DNA of 51,344 nt from Defluviicoccus sp. (GCA_028821395.1 JAPPGP010000083.1:1-51344), one strand, 5' to 3'. Counted from the first letter of the stretch, positions 26,627 through 34,942 are shown. Notes: a model not told the origin generated them from the letters alone. Program-made: numbers and translations.

Positions 26627-27712
26627 CTAGTCGAGATCGTATTTGTGCGGCAGCTTGATCCCGGCGGCTTCCGCGTTCGCGAGATAGGCCTTCATCAGCG
26701 CGGTGCCGGGCAGGCCCTGGCCGTCGAACTTCTTGGCGTTCTGCTTCGGCCAGTCGCCGAGCGCCGCGGCCATCTTGGCGCGCTCCTCGGGGGGCAAGTA
26801 CTGGATCGTGCTGCCGGTCTCCTTGAGCTTCTTGAGCGAGGCATCGAAGCGCCTGGAGGATTCCTGGGCCGACTTGTCCATCCAGATCTCGGACTCCTCG
26901 TCGATGATCTTCTGCACCTCGGGCGGCAGCTTGCCGTAGCTCTTGAGGTTCATCGTCATCTGGTAGAGCGACGTCGACCCCCAGCCGACCACGGTGAACA
27001 CCTTCGCGGGCTCGTTGAGCTTGAAGCCGAGCCAGGCGGTCGGGAAGATCACCAGCCCCTCGTAGACGCCCGACTGGAGCGAGTTGTACGACTCGTTCAG
27101 GCTGGTCTGGACCGCGGTCGCCCCGGACAGTTTCAGCCACGGCAGGTTGGGTCCGGCGCCGGCGATCTTGCGGCCCTTGAGGTCGGACATCTTGGACCAC
27201 TTGAACTTGGTGCCGAGCCCGTAGGACGAGAACGTGCCGGCGCCGAGCCACTTCTGGTTATACTTGTGCAGCGACTCGGTCCACGCCGGGAACTGCTTGT
27301 AGGTCTTCCGGGTGATCTTGTCCTGCAGCACCGGATCGTCGGTGACGAACGGCACGAAGTAGTGGAAGGCGAAGTGGACGGCCTTGGTGGGCTCGAAGCA
27401 GGCGCACCAGAGGCCGATGTCGAACAGCCCCTTCTCCACCGATTCCAGCACGTCGAACGGCCCGGCGACGGTGCCGCCATAGGCCTCGATGAAGCGGATC
27501 TTGTGGCCGGTCTCCTTCTCCACCCGCGCCTTGACGGTAGGCACGAAATAAGTGCTCGCCATGAAGATCGGCTCGAGCGGCTTCATCGCCTGGCCGGCGC
27601 CGATGCGCAGCGTGAACGACTTGGCGTCGACCGCCGCGGCCGGTACCGCCGCGGCCAGTCCGAGGACTGCGACGCCGAAGGCGAGCGACTTCAACTTGCT
27701 GGACGATGACAT
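26627..27712 (-). CDS. TRAP transporter periplasmic binding protein (DctP type)
   Basis: A 361-residue protein with a signal peptide (SSSSKLKSLAFGVAVLGLAA, cleavage near residue 30). The mature protein has an IRFIEAYGGTVAGPFDVLE segment and GLFDIGLWC near 95, with LKGRKIAGAGPNL in the place where most DctP proteins have a LKGLKIR-type strand. The arginine that usually clamps the ligand carboxylate is thus replaced. The ATG at 27712 follows AGGGAGA and starts a proper signal peptide. It is on the opposite strand to its presumed permeases. It probably binds a solute in a way different from dicarboxylates. Confidence 0.88.
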   Translation of the reverse strand: MSSSSKLKSLAFGVAVLGLAAAVPAAAVDAKSFTLRIGAGQAMKPLEPIFMASTYFVPTVKARVEKETGHKIRFIEAYGGTVAGPFDVLESVEKGLFDIGLWCACFEPTKAVHFAFHYFVPFVTDDPVLQDKITRKTYKQFPAWTESLHKYNQKWLGAGTFSSYGLGTKFKWSKMSDLKGRKIAGAGPNLPWLKLSGATAVQTSLNESYNSLQSGVYEGLVIFPTAWLGFKLNEPAKVFTVVGWGSTSLYQMTMNLKSYGKLPPEVQKIIDEESEIWMDKSAQESSRRFDASLKKLKETGSTIQYLPPEERAKMAAALGDWPKQNAKKFDGQGLPGTALMKAYLANAEAAGIKLPHKYDLD

Positions 27713-27810
27713 GTTCGGTTTCTCCCTGTATCGGACGCACGACACGATGCGGGCAACCTATACATCCCGATCTGTCGGTGCCAGATGGAATCGGGGCGGA
27801 TCGGCCCGCC

Positions 27811-28623
27811 TCAGCCCTGCTTGCCCCGGCCGCTGCGGTACTGGGCGTAGACCTCGTCGAGGGCGGCGAGGCAGACCGGGTCGAGGTCATGCCGCGGCTC
27901 GGGCTCGGGCTGCCAGTGGCCGTGGGTGTCGCGGCCCCGCACCACCAGGGCGGAGGCGCCTTCGAAGGCGGTCTGGCGGACATGCGGCGCGATGTAGTGG
28001 ATCGAGAGCCCGATCCTCGGCCGGTCCGAGGTATTGGGGTTGGAGCCGTGCACCACCGACTCGTGGTGGATCGAGATCTCGCCGGCGGAGAGCTCGCAAT
28101 CCACCGCGCGGCTCTCGTCCACCCCGGCGATGGTCTGGCCCTTCATCAGCAGGTTCCGCGGGTCCATCGTCTCGTCGTGGTCGAGGATGCCGTCGCGATG
28201 GGTCCCGGGCACGAAGCGGACGCAGCCCTGCTCGATCCGGCTGTCGGTGAAGGCGACCCAGGTGGTGACCGTCTCGGCTGGGCGCAGCCCGTAATAGGTC
28301 GAATCCTGATGCCACGAGACGAACCGCGGGTCGCGCGCCTTCTTGGTGAAGAAAGACGAGCCCCAGCACAGTATGTCGGGACCGATCAGATCCTCCACCG
28401 CATCCAGCATCGCCGGGTTGCGCACCAGCTCGTTGAGCCAGGTGAGCGGCATGTGGGCCTTGATCTTGAAACGGCTCTGCAGCTCCGCCCCGGTCTCGGC
28501 CTCGAGCGCGTCGAAGCGCGCGCGCAGCGCGTCCGCCCCTTCCCGGTCCACGATGCGGACCGGGAACACGAAGCCGTCCCGGCGCCAGGCCTCGATTTCG
28601 GCTGCGCTGAGGGCCTTGCCCAC
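27811..28623 (-). CDS. phytanoyl-CoA dioxygenase (PhyH) family iron/2-oxoglutarate oxygenase
   Basis: A 270-residue protein with the facial triad His105-x-Asp107 (SWHQDSTYYGL) and His192 (VVHGSNPN), followed by the 2-oxoglutarate-binding Arg in RPRIGLSIHYI. It also shows CVRFVPGTHRDG near 134-144 and GEISIHHESV at 181-190, as in PhyH members that hydroxylate small organic substrates. It lies 10 bp after a TauD-type gene on the same strand and 98 bp before the TRAP binding-protein gene. It therefore closes a run of three oxygenases. Substrate unknown. Confidence 0.9.
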   Translation of the reverse strand: MGKALSAAEIEAWRRDGFVFPVRIVDREGADALRARFDALEAETGAELQSRFKIKAHMPLTWLNELVRNPAMLDAVEDLIGPDILCWGSSFFTKKARDPRFVSWHQDSTYYGLRPAETVTTWVAFTDSRIEQGCVRFVPGTHRDGILDHDETMDPRNLLMKGQTIAGVDESRAVDCELSAGEISIHHESVVHGSNPNTSDRPRIGLSIHYIAPHVRQTAFEGASALVVRGRDTHGHWQPEPEPRHDLDPVCLAALDEVYAQYRSGRGKQG

Positions 28624-28633
28624 CGGCCCGCCC

Positions 28634-29479
28634 TCAGACCGGCCGGTCTTCGCTGCTCACCGTGGTGCGCCACAACAGGCGCCGCTCGGTGGACGGGAAG
28701 TCGCGCCTTGCATGCATCGAGCAGCGGTTGTCCCAGAGCAGCAGATCGCCCTTCTGCCAGACGTGTTCGTAGACGAACTCGTCCTTCTCGGAATGGTCGA
28801 ACAGCCGGGTGAGCGCCGCTTCGCTCTCGGCTTCCTCCATGCCGACGATCGAGGCGGTGATCAGACGGTCGACATAGACCGCCTTGCGGCCGGTTTCCGG
28901 ATGGGTGCGGAACACCGGGTGCTCGGCCTCGGAGAAGGCGGGCGTGCCGATGTCGTCGCCGCGGTGCTGCGAGCCGTAGTTGTAGTGGTGGAAGGCGCGC
29001 CTGCCCTCGAGCGCGTCGCGCAGCGAGGAATCCAGCGTCTCGTAGGCCGCGTAGCCGCTGGCGAAGAGCGTGTTGCCGCCCTCGGACGGGATCTCCACCG
29101 CGTAGAGGCAGGTCGCCTTGTCCGGCACCTCGGCGTGGATCATGTCGTGGTGGAACATCATGTCGCCGTCGGGGAGCGCGCCGATCGGCTCGCCGTTGGC
29201 CCGGATGTTGCTGATCAGCATGATGCCGGGCAGCATGTCGTGCTGGCCCGAGGTGCGGTATTCCCTGGGCCGCGCGTTGGCCCCGGGCGTGCCGAAATAG
29301 GAGGTGGCCTGGAGCAGCGTCTCCTGGTCGAGCGACTGGCCGCGGAAGACCACCATGATGTGGTCGAGCCAGAGCCGGTAGATCTCGCGGATCGTCGCGT
29401 CGTCCGGCCTGGTGGCGAGATCGATGTCCAGCACCTCCACGCCGATATGCGGGGAAAGCTTCTTCGTCGCTAGCGCCAT
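28634..29479 (-). CDS. TauD/TfdA family dioxygenase (paralogue A)
   Basis: A 281-residue iron/2-oxoglutarate oxygenase. It has IGVEVLDIDLATRPDD near 12-27, MMFHHDMIHAEVPDKATCLYA with His110-x-Asp112, GGNTLFASGYAAYE, a distal His256 in NRCSMHARRDF, and Arg267 in ERRLLWRTT. The start MALATKK is preceded by a GGAGGGCAGGAG-type ribosome binding site, so the longer upstream frame is rejected. It has the same length as paralogue B and matching motif positions (His110/109, His256, Arg267), indicating tandem duplication followed by divergence. Reactions in the family include taurine and herbicide ether cleavage; none can be assigned here. Confidence 0.92.
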   Translation of the reverse strand: MALATKKLSPHIGVEVLDIDLATRPDDATIREIYRLWLDHIMVVFRGQSLDQETLLQATSYFGTPGANARPREYRTSGQHDMLPGIMLISNIRANGEPIGALPDGDMMFHHDMIHAEVPDKATCLYAVEIPSEGGNTLFASGYAAYETLDSSLRDALEGRRAFHHYNYGSQHRGDDIGTPAFSEAEHPVFRTHPETGRKAVYVDRLITASIVGMEEAESEAALTRLFDHSEKDEFVYEHVWQKGDLLLWDNRCSMHARRDFPSTERRLLWRTTVSSEDRPV

Positions 29480-29490
29480 CTCCTGCCCTC

Positions 29491-30336
29491 CTACTCGGCG
29501 AGCGCCTCGCCGAGGATCGTGCACCGCCGGAGCAGGCGGCGCTCGGTTTCCGGGAAATCGGTGCGCGCGTGGCACGAGCACCAGTTGTCCCACATCACCA
29601 GGTCGCCCTCGCGCCACACGTGTTCGTAGATCAGCCCGCGATCCTCGGTGAAGCCGAACAGCTCTTCCAGCAAGGCGTCGCTCTCGGCCTCGGGCAGCCC
29701 CTCGATCCGGGCGGTGATCAGCGGGTTGACGTAAAGCGCCTTGCGGCCGGTCCTGGGATGGGTGATCGCCACCGGCTGGACGAAATGCGGGTAGTCGTCG
29801 AGGTCGGCATCCGGCGAGACCCTCTCGGTGACCGAATAGTTGTAGATCTGCAGCGCGCGGGCGCCGGAGATTCGCTCCTTGGTCGCCGCCTCGAGCCGGT
29901 CATAGGCCGCGTACATGTTGGCGAACAGCGTGTTGCCGCCGCGGCTCGGGATGTCGATCGCGTACAGCATGGTGCCGCGATAGGGCTCGGCCACGTAGCA
30001 CATGTCGTGGTGGAACCACATCTCGCCGTCGGGCAGCGAGCCGATCGGCCTGCCGTTCTCGCGGATGTTCGACACCAGCATGACGGCGGGGTGGAAGTCG
30101 ACCCCCTCCGGGCGAATCTCGGCCGGCCTCGACCGCTCGCCGAGCGTGCCGAACTGGCCGGCAAAGCGGAGCTGCGCCTCCTGGTCGAGCTCCTGGCCGC
30201 GGAACACCAGCACGACATGCTCCAGCCAGGCGGCCTCGATCCCGGCGATCTCGGCCTCGCCGAGCGGCCGCGCCAGGTCGACGCCGTTCACCTCGGCGCC
30301 GATCGCCTCATGCAGCTTTTCGATGCGCAGGCTCAC
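29491..30336 (-). CDS. TauD/TfdA family dioxygenase (paralogue B)
   Basis: Taken from the GTG at 30334-30336 it has 281 residues: IGAEVNGVDLARPLG near 12-26, MWFHHDMCYVAEPYRGTMLYA with His109-x-Asp111, GGNTLFANMYAAYD, His256 in NWCSCHARTDF and Arg267 in ERRLLRRCT. The GTG start puts the family N-terminus in place and equals the length of paralogue A; ATG codons further upstream at 30426 or 30438 are alternatives but add a low-similarity tail. It lies 11 bp before paralogue A and is first in the three-oxygenase run. The role is probably oxidation of an imported compound. Confidence 0.9.
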   Translation of the reverse strand: MSLRIEKLHEAIGAEVNGVDLARPLGEAEIAGIEAAWLEHVVLVFRGQELDQEAQLRFAGQFGTLGERSRPAEIRPEGVDFHPAVMLVSNIRENGRPIGSLPDGEMWFHHDMCYVAEPYRGTMLYAIDIPSRGGNTLFANMYAAYDRLEAATKERISGARALQIYNYSVTERVSPDADLDDYPHFVQPVAITHPRTGRKALYVNPLITARIEGLPEAESDALLEELFGFTEDRGLIYEHVWREGDLVMWDNWCSCHARTDFPETERRLLRRCTILGEALAE

Positions 30337-30439
30337 CTTCTCGCGACCCGTCCTCTCCGGCCCCGGCCAATAATACGCCCGCGGGGCTCGCGGACAACAA
30401 CTCCGCACGGCCCGCCCCTTCGCCATGCCCTGTTCCACT

Positions 30440-30548
30440 CGTCATGCCCGGACGCGATCCGGGCATCCACTGGCACCACCGCTTCTCCCTGCCCGCCGCC
30501 GTGCGTTCGGAGGCCGCAAGGATGGCCGGATCAAGTCCGGCCATGACG
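30440..30548. repeat. 109-bp palindromic intergenic repeat, copy 2
   Basis: Same architecture and same length as the element at 19532-19640: CGTCATG at 30440-30446, CATGACG at 30542-30548, and the inner hairpins GCCCGGA/TCCGGGC and GGCCGGA/TCCGGCC. The second arm (GATGGCCGGATCAAGTCCGG) is identical in both copies; the centre differs. Both copies are in the same orientation. It lies in the 30337-30729 gap, which otherwise holds only the emrAB control region described separately. Confidence 0.85.
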
Positions 30549-30658
30549 GGTTGCGGTGGAGGAACAGGGAGAGCGGGGTGCGGCCCGCCCCTGACAGGGC
30601 TCCGGCGGAAACGACGGCGGGCTGCCGCCCCCCAACGCGCCTTGCCGGAAGGGAGAAT

Positions 30659-30672
30659 GTTAGTAATCTAAC
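30659..30672 (+). promoter_or_regulatory. possible MarR-type operator upstream of the efflux operon
   Basis: A perfect 5-bp dyad GTTAG-TAAT-CTAAC forms an AT-rich island in GC-rich DNA, 57 bp before the emrA-like start. MarR/EmrR-family sites often have the TTAG-N4-CTAA form. A TTGCCG hexamer (30642-30647) lies at about -35 distance, so the dyad would cover a -10 region. No MarR gene is present in the window. Confidence 0.4.
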
Positions 30673-30696
30673 GGTTCCCGGGCCCGGCCCGGAACC
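30673..30696 (+). promoter_or_regulatory. hairpin in the efflux operon leader
   Basis: GGTTCC (30673-30678) pairs with GGAACC (30691-30696) and GGG (30680-30682) with CCC (30688-30690), with one bulged C and a 5-nt loop. It has no T-run and sits directly after the GTTAG dyad, before the AAGGAG site (30716-30721). It could affect leader folding or mRNA stability. Confidence 0.35.
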
Positions 30697-30729
30697 CTTT
30701 CGCAACAGGCTGTAGAAGGAGACCGCGGG

Positions 30730-31791
30730 GTGAGGCGCGCGCTGCTTCGCATAGTCCTGCTCGTCGTCGTGCCGGCCGCGGCCATCGTCGTGGGCGCGCA
30801 TTACTGGGTCGCGTCGGGTCGCTACGTGACCACCGAGAACGCCTATGTGAAGACCAATCTGATCCAGATCAGCGCCGAGGTCTCGGGCCGGGTCGCGGAA
30901 GTCTTCGTGGCGGAGAACGCCGCCATCCGGGAGGGCGATCCGATCTTCTCGGTCGACCCGGAGCCGTTCCGCATCGCGCTCGCCGAGGCCGACGCAAGGC
31001 TGGCCGCGGTGCGCAACCGGATGGTCGCGCTGCACGCGTCCTGGCGCGGCGCCCGGGAGGAGTTGCGGGAGGCCGAGCAGGAGGTCGCCTATCACAAGCG
31101 CATCTTCGACCGGCAGAAGAAGCTGGCCGGGCGCGGGCACGCCTCGCGCGCCAGGTTCGAGGAGGCGGAGCAGAACCTGATCGCCGCCCGCCAGCGGGCG
31201 AGCACGGTACGCCAGAAGGGTCTCGCCATCCTGGCGGAGCTCGGCGGCGACCCCGAGCGCGAGCCCGAGCAGAGCCCGCAATACCGCGAGGCGCTGGCCG
31301 CGCGCGACCGGGCGGCGATCGACGTGAGACGCACCGTGATCCGGGCGCCGGCGGACGGGACCATCGGCCGAGTGCGGCTGCAAGAGGGCGAGTATGTCGG
31401 TGCCGGCAGGCCGGTGATGCCGCTGATCGAGACCGGCCGGGCCTGGGTGGAGGCCAATCTCAAGGAGACCCAGCTCACCCATGTCCGGGTCGGCCAGCGG
31501 GCGGAGATCGTGGTCGACGCGTTCCCGGACCTGTCGTGGCGCGCCCGGGTGGCGAGCATCAGCCCGTCTACCGGCGCCGAGCTCTCCGTGCTGCCGCCGC
31601 AGAACGCCTCGGGCAACTGGGTCAAGATCGTCCAGCGGGTGCCGGTGCGGCTCGAGGTCGACGGCGGCACCGGGCGGCCCTTCGCCATGCCGGCGGGGGC
31701 CACGGTGTCGGTCAGCATCGACACCGGGCGCGAGGTGACGCTGTTCGACGCGGTCGGCTCGGCGCTCGCCTTCATGGCGCCCGGGAAATGA
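30730..31791 (+). CDS. HlyD-family membrane fusion protein (EmrA type)
   Basis: A 353-residue protein starting at GTG, with AAGGAG 8 nt upstream. One N-terminal membrane anchor (about 6-23) is followed by the signature TTENAYVKTNLIQISAEVSGRV near 38-59, where the half-lipoyl domain begins. An alpha-helical coiled-coil hairpin (about 100-165) comes next, then the second lipoyl half IRAPADGTIGRVRLQEGEYV near 205-224. The beta-barrel end is QNASGNWVKIVQRVPVRLEV, which is typical of EmrA. It links the MFS pump encoded by the next gene to an outer-membrane channel, allowing efflux. Stop and start overlap by 4 bp with the pump gene. Confidence 0.92.
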   Translation: MRRALLRIVLLVVVPAAAIVVGAHYWVASGRYVTTENAYVKTNLIQISAEVSGRVAEVFVAENAAIREGDPIFSVDPEPFRIALAEADARLAAVRNRMVALHASWRGAREELREAEQEVAYHKRIFDRQKKLAGRGHASRARFEEAEQNLIAARQRASTVRQKGLAILAELGGDPEREPEQSPQYREALAARDRAAIDVRRTVIRAPADGTIGRVRLQEGEYVGAGRPVMPLIETGRAWVEANLKETQLTHVRVGQRAEIVVDAFPDLSWRARVASISPSTGAELSVLPPQNASGNWVKIVQRVPVRLEVDGGTGRPFAMPAGATVSVSIDTGREVTLFDAVGSALAFMAPGK

Positions 31792-33323
31792 CCGAGGGCG
31801 ATTCGGACCCGCCGCGATCCGATCTGGCGCGGTCGATGGTCACCGTCGCGGTGATGATGGCGACCACGGTCGTCATCCTCGACATGACCATCGCCTCGAT
31901 CGCGCTCCCGCACATGCAGGGCAATCTGGGCGCCAGCCAGGACCAGATCGGCTGGGTGATGACGACCTATTTCGTCTGCCAGGCGATCTCCACGGCATGC
32001 ACCGGCTGGCTGGCGGGCAGGCTCGGCCGCAAGCGCACCTTCCTGCTCGCGCTCGCCGGGTTCATGGGCTTCTCGGTGCTGTCGGGCAGCGCCACCTCGC
32101 TGCCCGAAATCCTGGTCTGGCGGGCCTGCCAGGGGGCGATGAGCGCGCCGGTGATCCCGATCTCGCAGGCGCTGATGCTCGACAACTACCCGCCGGAACG
32201 GCATGGGTCGGCGCTCGCGATCTGGGGCACCGGGGTGATGTTCGCCCCCGTCATGGGCCCGGTGGTCGGCGGATTCGTCACCGAGAATTACGGCTGGCAG
32301 TGGATCTTCTTCATCGGCATCCCGTTCGCGCTGGCCGGGCTCGCGCTCGGGCTCGGCTTCATGCGGGAGACTTTGGCGAAGCAGGACCGGCCCTTCGATC
32401 TGTTCGGCTTCGTCGCGCTCGCCTGCGCGCTCGCCGCGCTCCAGCTGCTGCTCGACCGGGGCGAGCAGGAGGGCTGGTTCGACTCGCCGGAGATCGTCGT
32501 CGAGGCGGCAATCGTGATGCTCGGCCTCTACGTGTTCACGGTCCACTCGCTCACCACGGACGCTCCCTTCATCTCGCGCGGCATCCTGTCCGACCGCAAC
32601 TTCGTGCTCGGCCTCGCCTTCATGTTCCTGCTCGGGGTCTGCGTGCTGGCGCTTAACGTGATTCTGCCGATGTTCCTGCAAATCCTGCGGGGGCTTCCGG
32701 TGATCACCGCGGGCTACGTGATGGCGCCGCGCGGTCTCGGCACCTTCGCCTCGCTGCTGCTGGCGGGGTGGCTGGTGCGCCATGTCGACGGCAGGCTGGT
32801 GTGCGCGCTCGGCTTCGCCTGCGTCGCCGTCTCGTCCTATTATCTCTCGACATTCTCGGCCGATGTCGACCTCTACGACGTCTCCTGGGCGGCCTTCGTC
32901 AACGGGCTCGGGATCGGCTTCATCTGGGTGCCGCTCACGGTGATATCCTTCGAGACCCTGCCCGCGCGACATCGGACCGAGGCCTCGACCCTGACCAGCC
33001 TGGCCAGGAATTACGGCTCGGGCGTGGGCGTCTCCGTGGTGGTGGCGATCCTGAGCCGCACGCGCGCGGTCTCCGAGGGCGAGATCTCCGCCCGTGTGGA
33101 CCCCTACCGCGAAGGCGCGCAGGCGCCGTACCTGCCGGAGGCCTGGGACCCCGCCTCCCCCCCCGGCATTGCCGCGCTGGATGGCGAGATCTTCCGCCAG
33201 GCCCAGGCGATCGGCTTCGCCAACGACTTCCATGCCATCGCCATCGCGGCGCTGGCGACCATCCCGCTGATCGCCCTGTTGCGGACCGCCGGCCCGCCCC
33301 GGCGGCGCCGGAGAAGCGCATGA
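31788..33323 (+). CDS. DHA2 family MFS efflux pump (EmrB type)
   Basis: A 511-residue, 14-helix drug:proton antiporter. The first helix has the DHA2 motif VILDMTIASIALPHMQGNLGAS; others include GWLAGRLGRKRTF (motif A), RACQGAMSAPVIPISQALM, and GTGVMFAPVMGPVVGGF (motif C). Together with the EmrA-type protein it forms a tripartite pump through the envelope. Its ATG overlaps the emrA-type stop (ATGA) and its own stop overlaps the start of the DUF483-like gene in the same way. The substrates are unknown; toxic organic acids or aromatics are plausible from the surroundings. Confidence 0.93.
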   Translation: MTEGDSDPPRSDLARSMVTVAVMMATTVVILDMTIASIALPHMQGNLGASQDQIGWVMTTYFVCQAISTACTGWLAGRLGRKRTFLLALAGFMGFSVLSGSATSLPEILVWRACQGAMSAPVIPISQALMLDNYPPERHGSALAIWGTGVMFAPVMGPVVGGFVTENYGWQWIFFIGIPFALAGLALGLGFMRETLAKQDRPFDLFGFVALACALAALQLLLDRGEQEGWFDSPEIVVEAAIVMLGLYVFTVHSLTTDAPFISRGILSDRNFVLGLAFMFLLGVCVLALNVILPMFLQILRGLPVITAGYVMAPRGLGTFASLLLAGWLVRHVDGRLVCALGFACVAVSSYYLSTFSADVDLYDVSWAAFVNGLGIGFIWVPLTVISFETLPARHRTEASTLTSLARNYGSGVGVSVVVAILSRTRAVSEGEISARVDPYREGAQAPYLPEAWDPASPPGIAALDGEIFRQAQAIGFANDFHAIAIAALATIPLIALLRTAGPPRRRRRSA

Positions 33324-34078
33324 AGCTCGCCAACAAGCCCCGGCTGCGCTCGGCGCTGCGAAAGCTTTACGCCGCGCAGATCGACTGGTCGGACAGCTAC
33401 GTGCGCGCCACCGCGGCGCAGGAAGCGATCGACTTCGTCGCCATGATGGCGGGGATCAAGCCGGTCTACGTGACCGGGCGCGGTTTCGATCACGACGGCT
33501 GGCGGGCGGCGGTGCTGGAGGTTGCCGCGTCCAACCGGCTCTATGTCGTCCCGGGCCCCTACTGGGAGGCCATCCGCTCGCCCTCCGACCTTCCCCTCTG
33601 GTTCATCGAGACCGGCCGCAAGGGGCTCGACGAGGGCCGCGCGCATTACATCGCCAAGGGGCGCGCGATCGCCGACGAGCTCAAGGCGCTCGCCGACGGC
33701 ACCCGCCCGGAAATCGGGCAGGAGGCGCGGCTGCTCGGCTTCCCGCTCTGCTGCGTCGAGGCGCATTACCAGGCCGCCGCCGCCTTCGAGCGCGCGACAT
33801 ACGAGCTCCTGTCGCGCCGCGCCGGCGGCGACGAGGAAGCGATGAAGCGTCTCGCCGAAGGTCCGGAGCCGCTGCGCCCGGAAACCGAGGAGGAGCGCAT
33901 GCTGCTGGCCACCGCGGTGAGCGTGCGCCCCGCCCGCTACACCAGCCTCAACATGTGCGAGACCTGCGCCGCCGATCCGGGCAGCCCCGGGGTCAGGCTT
34001 TCGGCCACCTACGGCGCGCTGGCGGAAGCGTTGAGCGGCAAGCGGAGGCGGGACCGCGACGGACGGCGCCGGGGTTGA
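33320..34078 (+). CDS. conserved hypothetical protein with CC and CxxC motifs (DUF483-like)
   Basis: A 252-residue soluble protein, third in the efflux operon by a 4-bp overlap. The centre holds RLLGFPLCCVEAHY at 138-150 (Cys144-Cys145), which resembles the DUF483 signature (LGYPxCCV). A second pair CETC at 213-216 lies near the end. The tail is basic (KRRRDRDGRRR). The four cysteines look like a metal or iron-sulphur site, although no such activity is known for the family. No signal peptide or membrane segment is seen. Whether it regulates or modifies the pump is unknown. Confidence 0.7.
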   Translation: MKLANKPRLRSALRKLYAAQIDWSDSYVRATAAQEAIDFVAMMAGIKPVYVTGRGFDHDGWRAAVLEVAASNRLYVVPGPYWEAIRSPSDLPLWFIETGRKGLDEGRAHYIAKGRAIADELKALADGTRPEIGQEARLLGFPLCCVEAHYQAAAAFERATYELLSRRAGGDEEAMKRLAEGPEPLRPETEEERMLLATAVSVRPARYTSLNMCETCAADPGSPGVRLSATYGALAEALSGKRRRDRDGRRRG

Positions 34079-34159
34079 GCGCCGCCCCTCGAATGGCAAG
34101 ACTTGACGGGGATCGGCCGGTTCGGCTTCAACCCTCCTGCCCGAACACGGAAACCCTGC

Positions 34160-34924
34160 ATGAGTGAAGAACGGCGCACGGCACTGGTCACGGGCGCGTC
34201 GAGCGGCATCGGCGCGGCGACGGCGATCGCGCTCGCCCGCGCGGGCCATGACGTCGCGGTCAATTACGGCTCCTCCCGGGCACGCGCGGAGGAGACCGCG
34301 GCGGCTTGCGCGGCGGAGGGTGCGGAGTCCTTCGCGGTCCGGTGCGACGTCGCCGATGACGGCGCGGTCAGGGCGATGCTCGCCGCCTGCGAGGACGCCT
34401 TCGGCCGCCTCGACGTGCTGGTCAACAACGCCGGCACCACCATCGCAACCGGACCGAAGGACATGGACGCGGTGGATCTCGATGCCTGGGACCGGGTCTT
34501 CGCGGTCAACGTGCGCGGGCTGTTCCAGGTCACCCGCGCCGCGCTGCCGCTCCTGCGCAAATCCGCCGACCCCTGCATCGTCAATACCTGCTCGATCGCC
34601 GGGCTGCGGCCCGGCCCGCAACCTTTGCCCTACGCCGCCAGCAAGGCCGCCGTCGCCAACCTGACCCAGACGCTCGCGGGCGCGCTCGGCCCGGAGATCC
34701 GGGTCAACGCGGTCGCGCCGGGCTGGATGGAAGGCGAGTGGATGGAGCGCACCCTGGCGGAGAACTACGAGGGGCTGATGGCCAGGCGCGCGCGCTACAC
34801 GCCGCTCAGGCGCGTCGCCGCCGCCGAGGATGTGGCCGAGACCGTGCTCAGCCTCGTCGAGAGCAACAAATTCGTCACCGGCCACATCGTCGTCATCGAC
34901 GGCGGGTTTGCCGCCGTCACCTGA
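34160..34924 (+). CDS. SDR family NAD(P)-dependent oxidoreductase
   Basis: A 254-residue short-chain dehydrogenase with cofactor motif TGASSGIG at 10-17, LVNNAG near 90-95 and the catalytic Ser in NTCSIAG. The YAASKAAV motif (Tyr and Lys) and the C-terminal VTGHIVVIDGGF complete the classical pattern. The start at 34160 gives a normal N-terminus. A TTGACG hexamer at 34103-34108 may belong to a promoter but lacks a good -10. It precedes the aryl-acid ligase gene by 18 bp and could act on its substrate or product, for example in ring or side-chain oxidation. Confidence 0.9.
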   Translation: MSEERRTALVTGASSGIGAATAIALARAGHDVAVNYGSSRARAEETAAACAAEGAESFAVRCDVADDGAVRAMLAACEDAFGRLDVLVNNAGTTIATGPKDMDAVDLDAWDRVFAVNVRGLFQVTRAALPLLRKSADPCIVNTCSIAGLRPGPQPLPYAASKAAVANLTQTLAGALGPEIRVNAVAPGWMEGEWMERTLAENYEGLMARRARYTPLRRVAAAEDVAETVLSLVESNKFVTGHIVVIDGGFAAVT

Positions 34925-34942
34925 TCCGCCCCGGAGCCCGCC

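Noticed and set aside
25628..27709. Plus-strand frame of nearly 700 codons opposite the oxidoreductase and TRAP binding protein
   Set aside because: No recognisable domain, spans two real genes and their intergenic gap.
31092..34885. Two long minus-strand frames opposite emrB, DUF483-like and SDR genes
   Set aside because: Same reason: Arg/Asp/Gly-rich shadows of well-supported genes.
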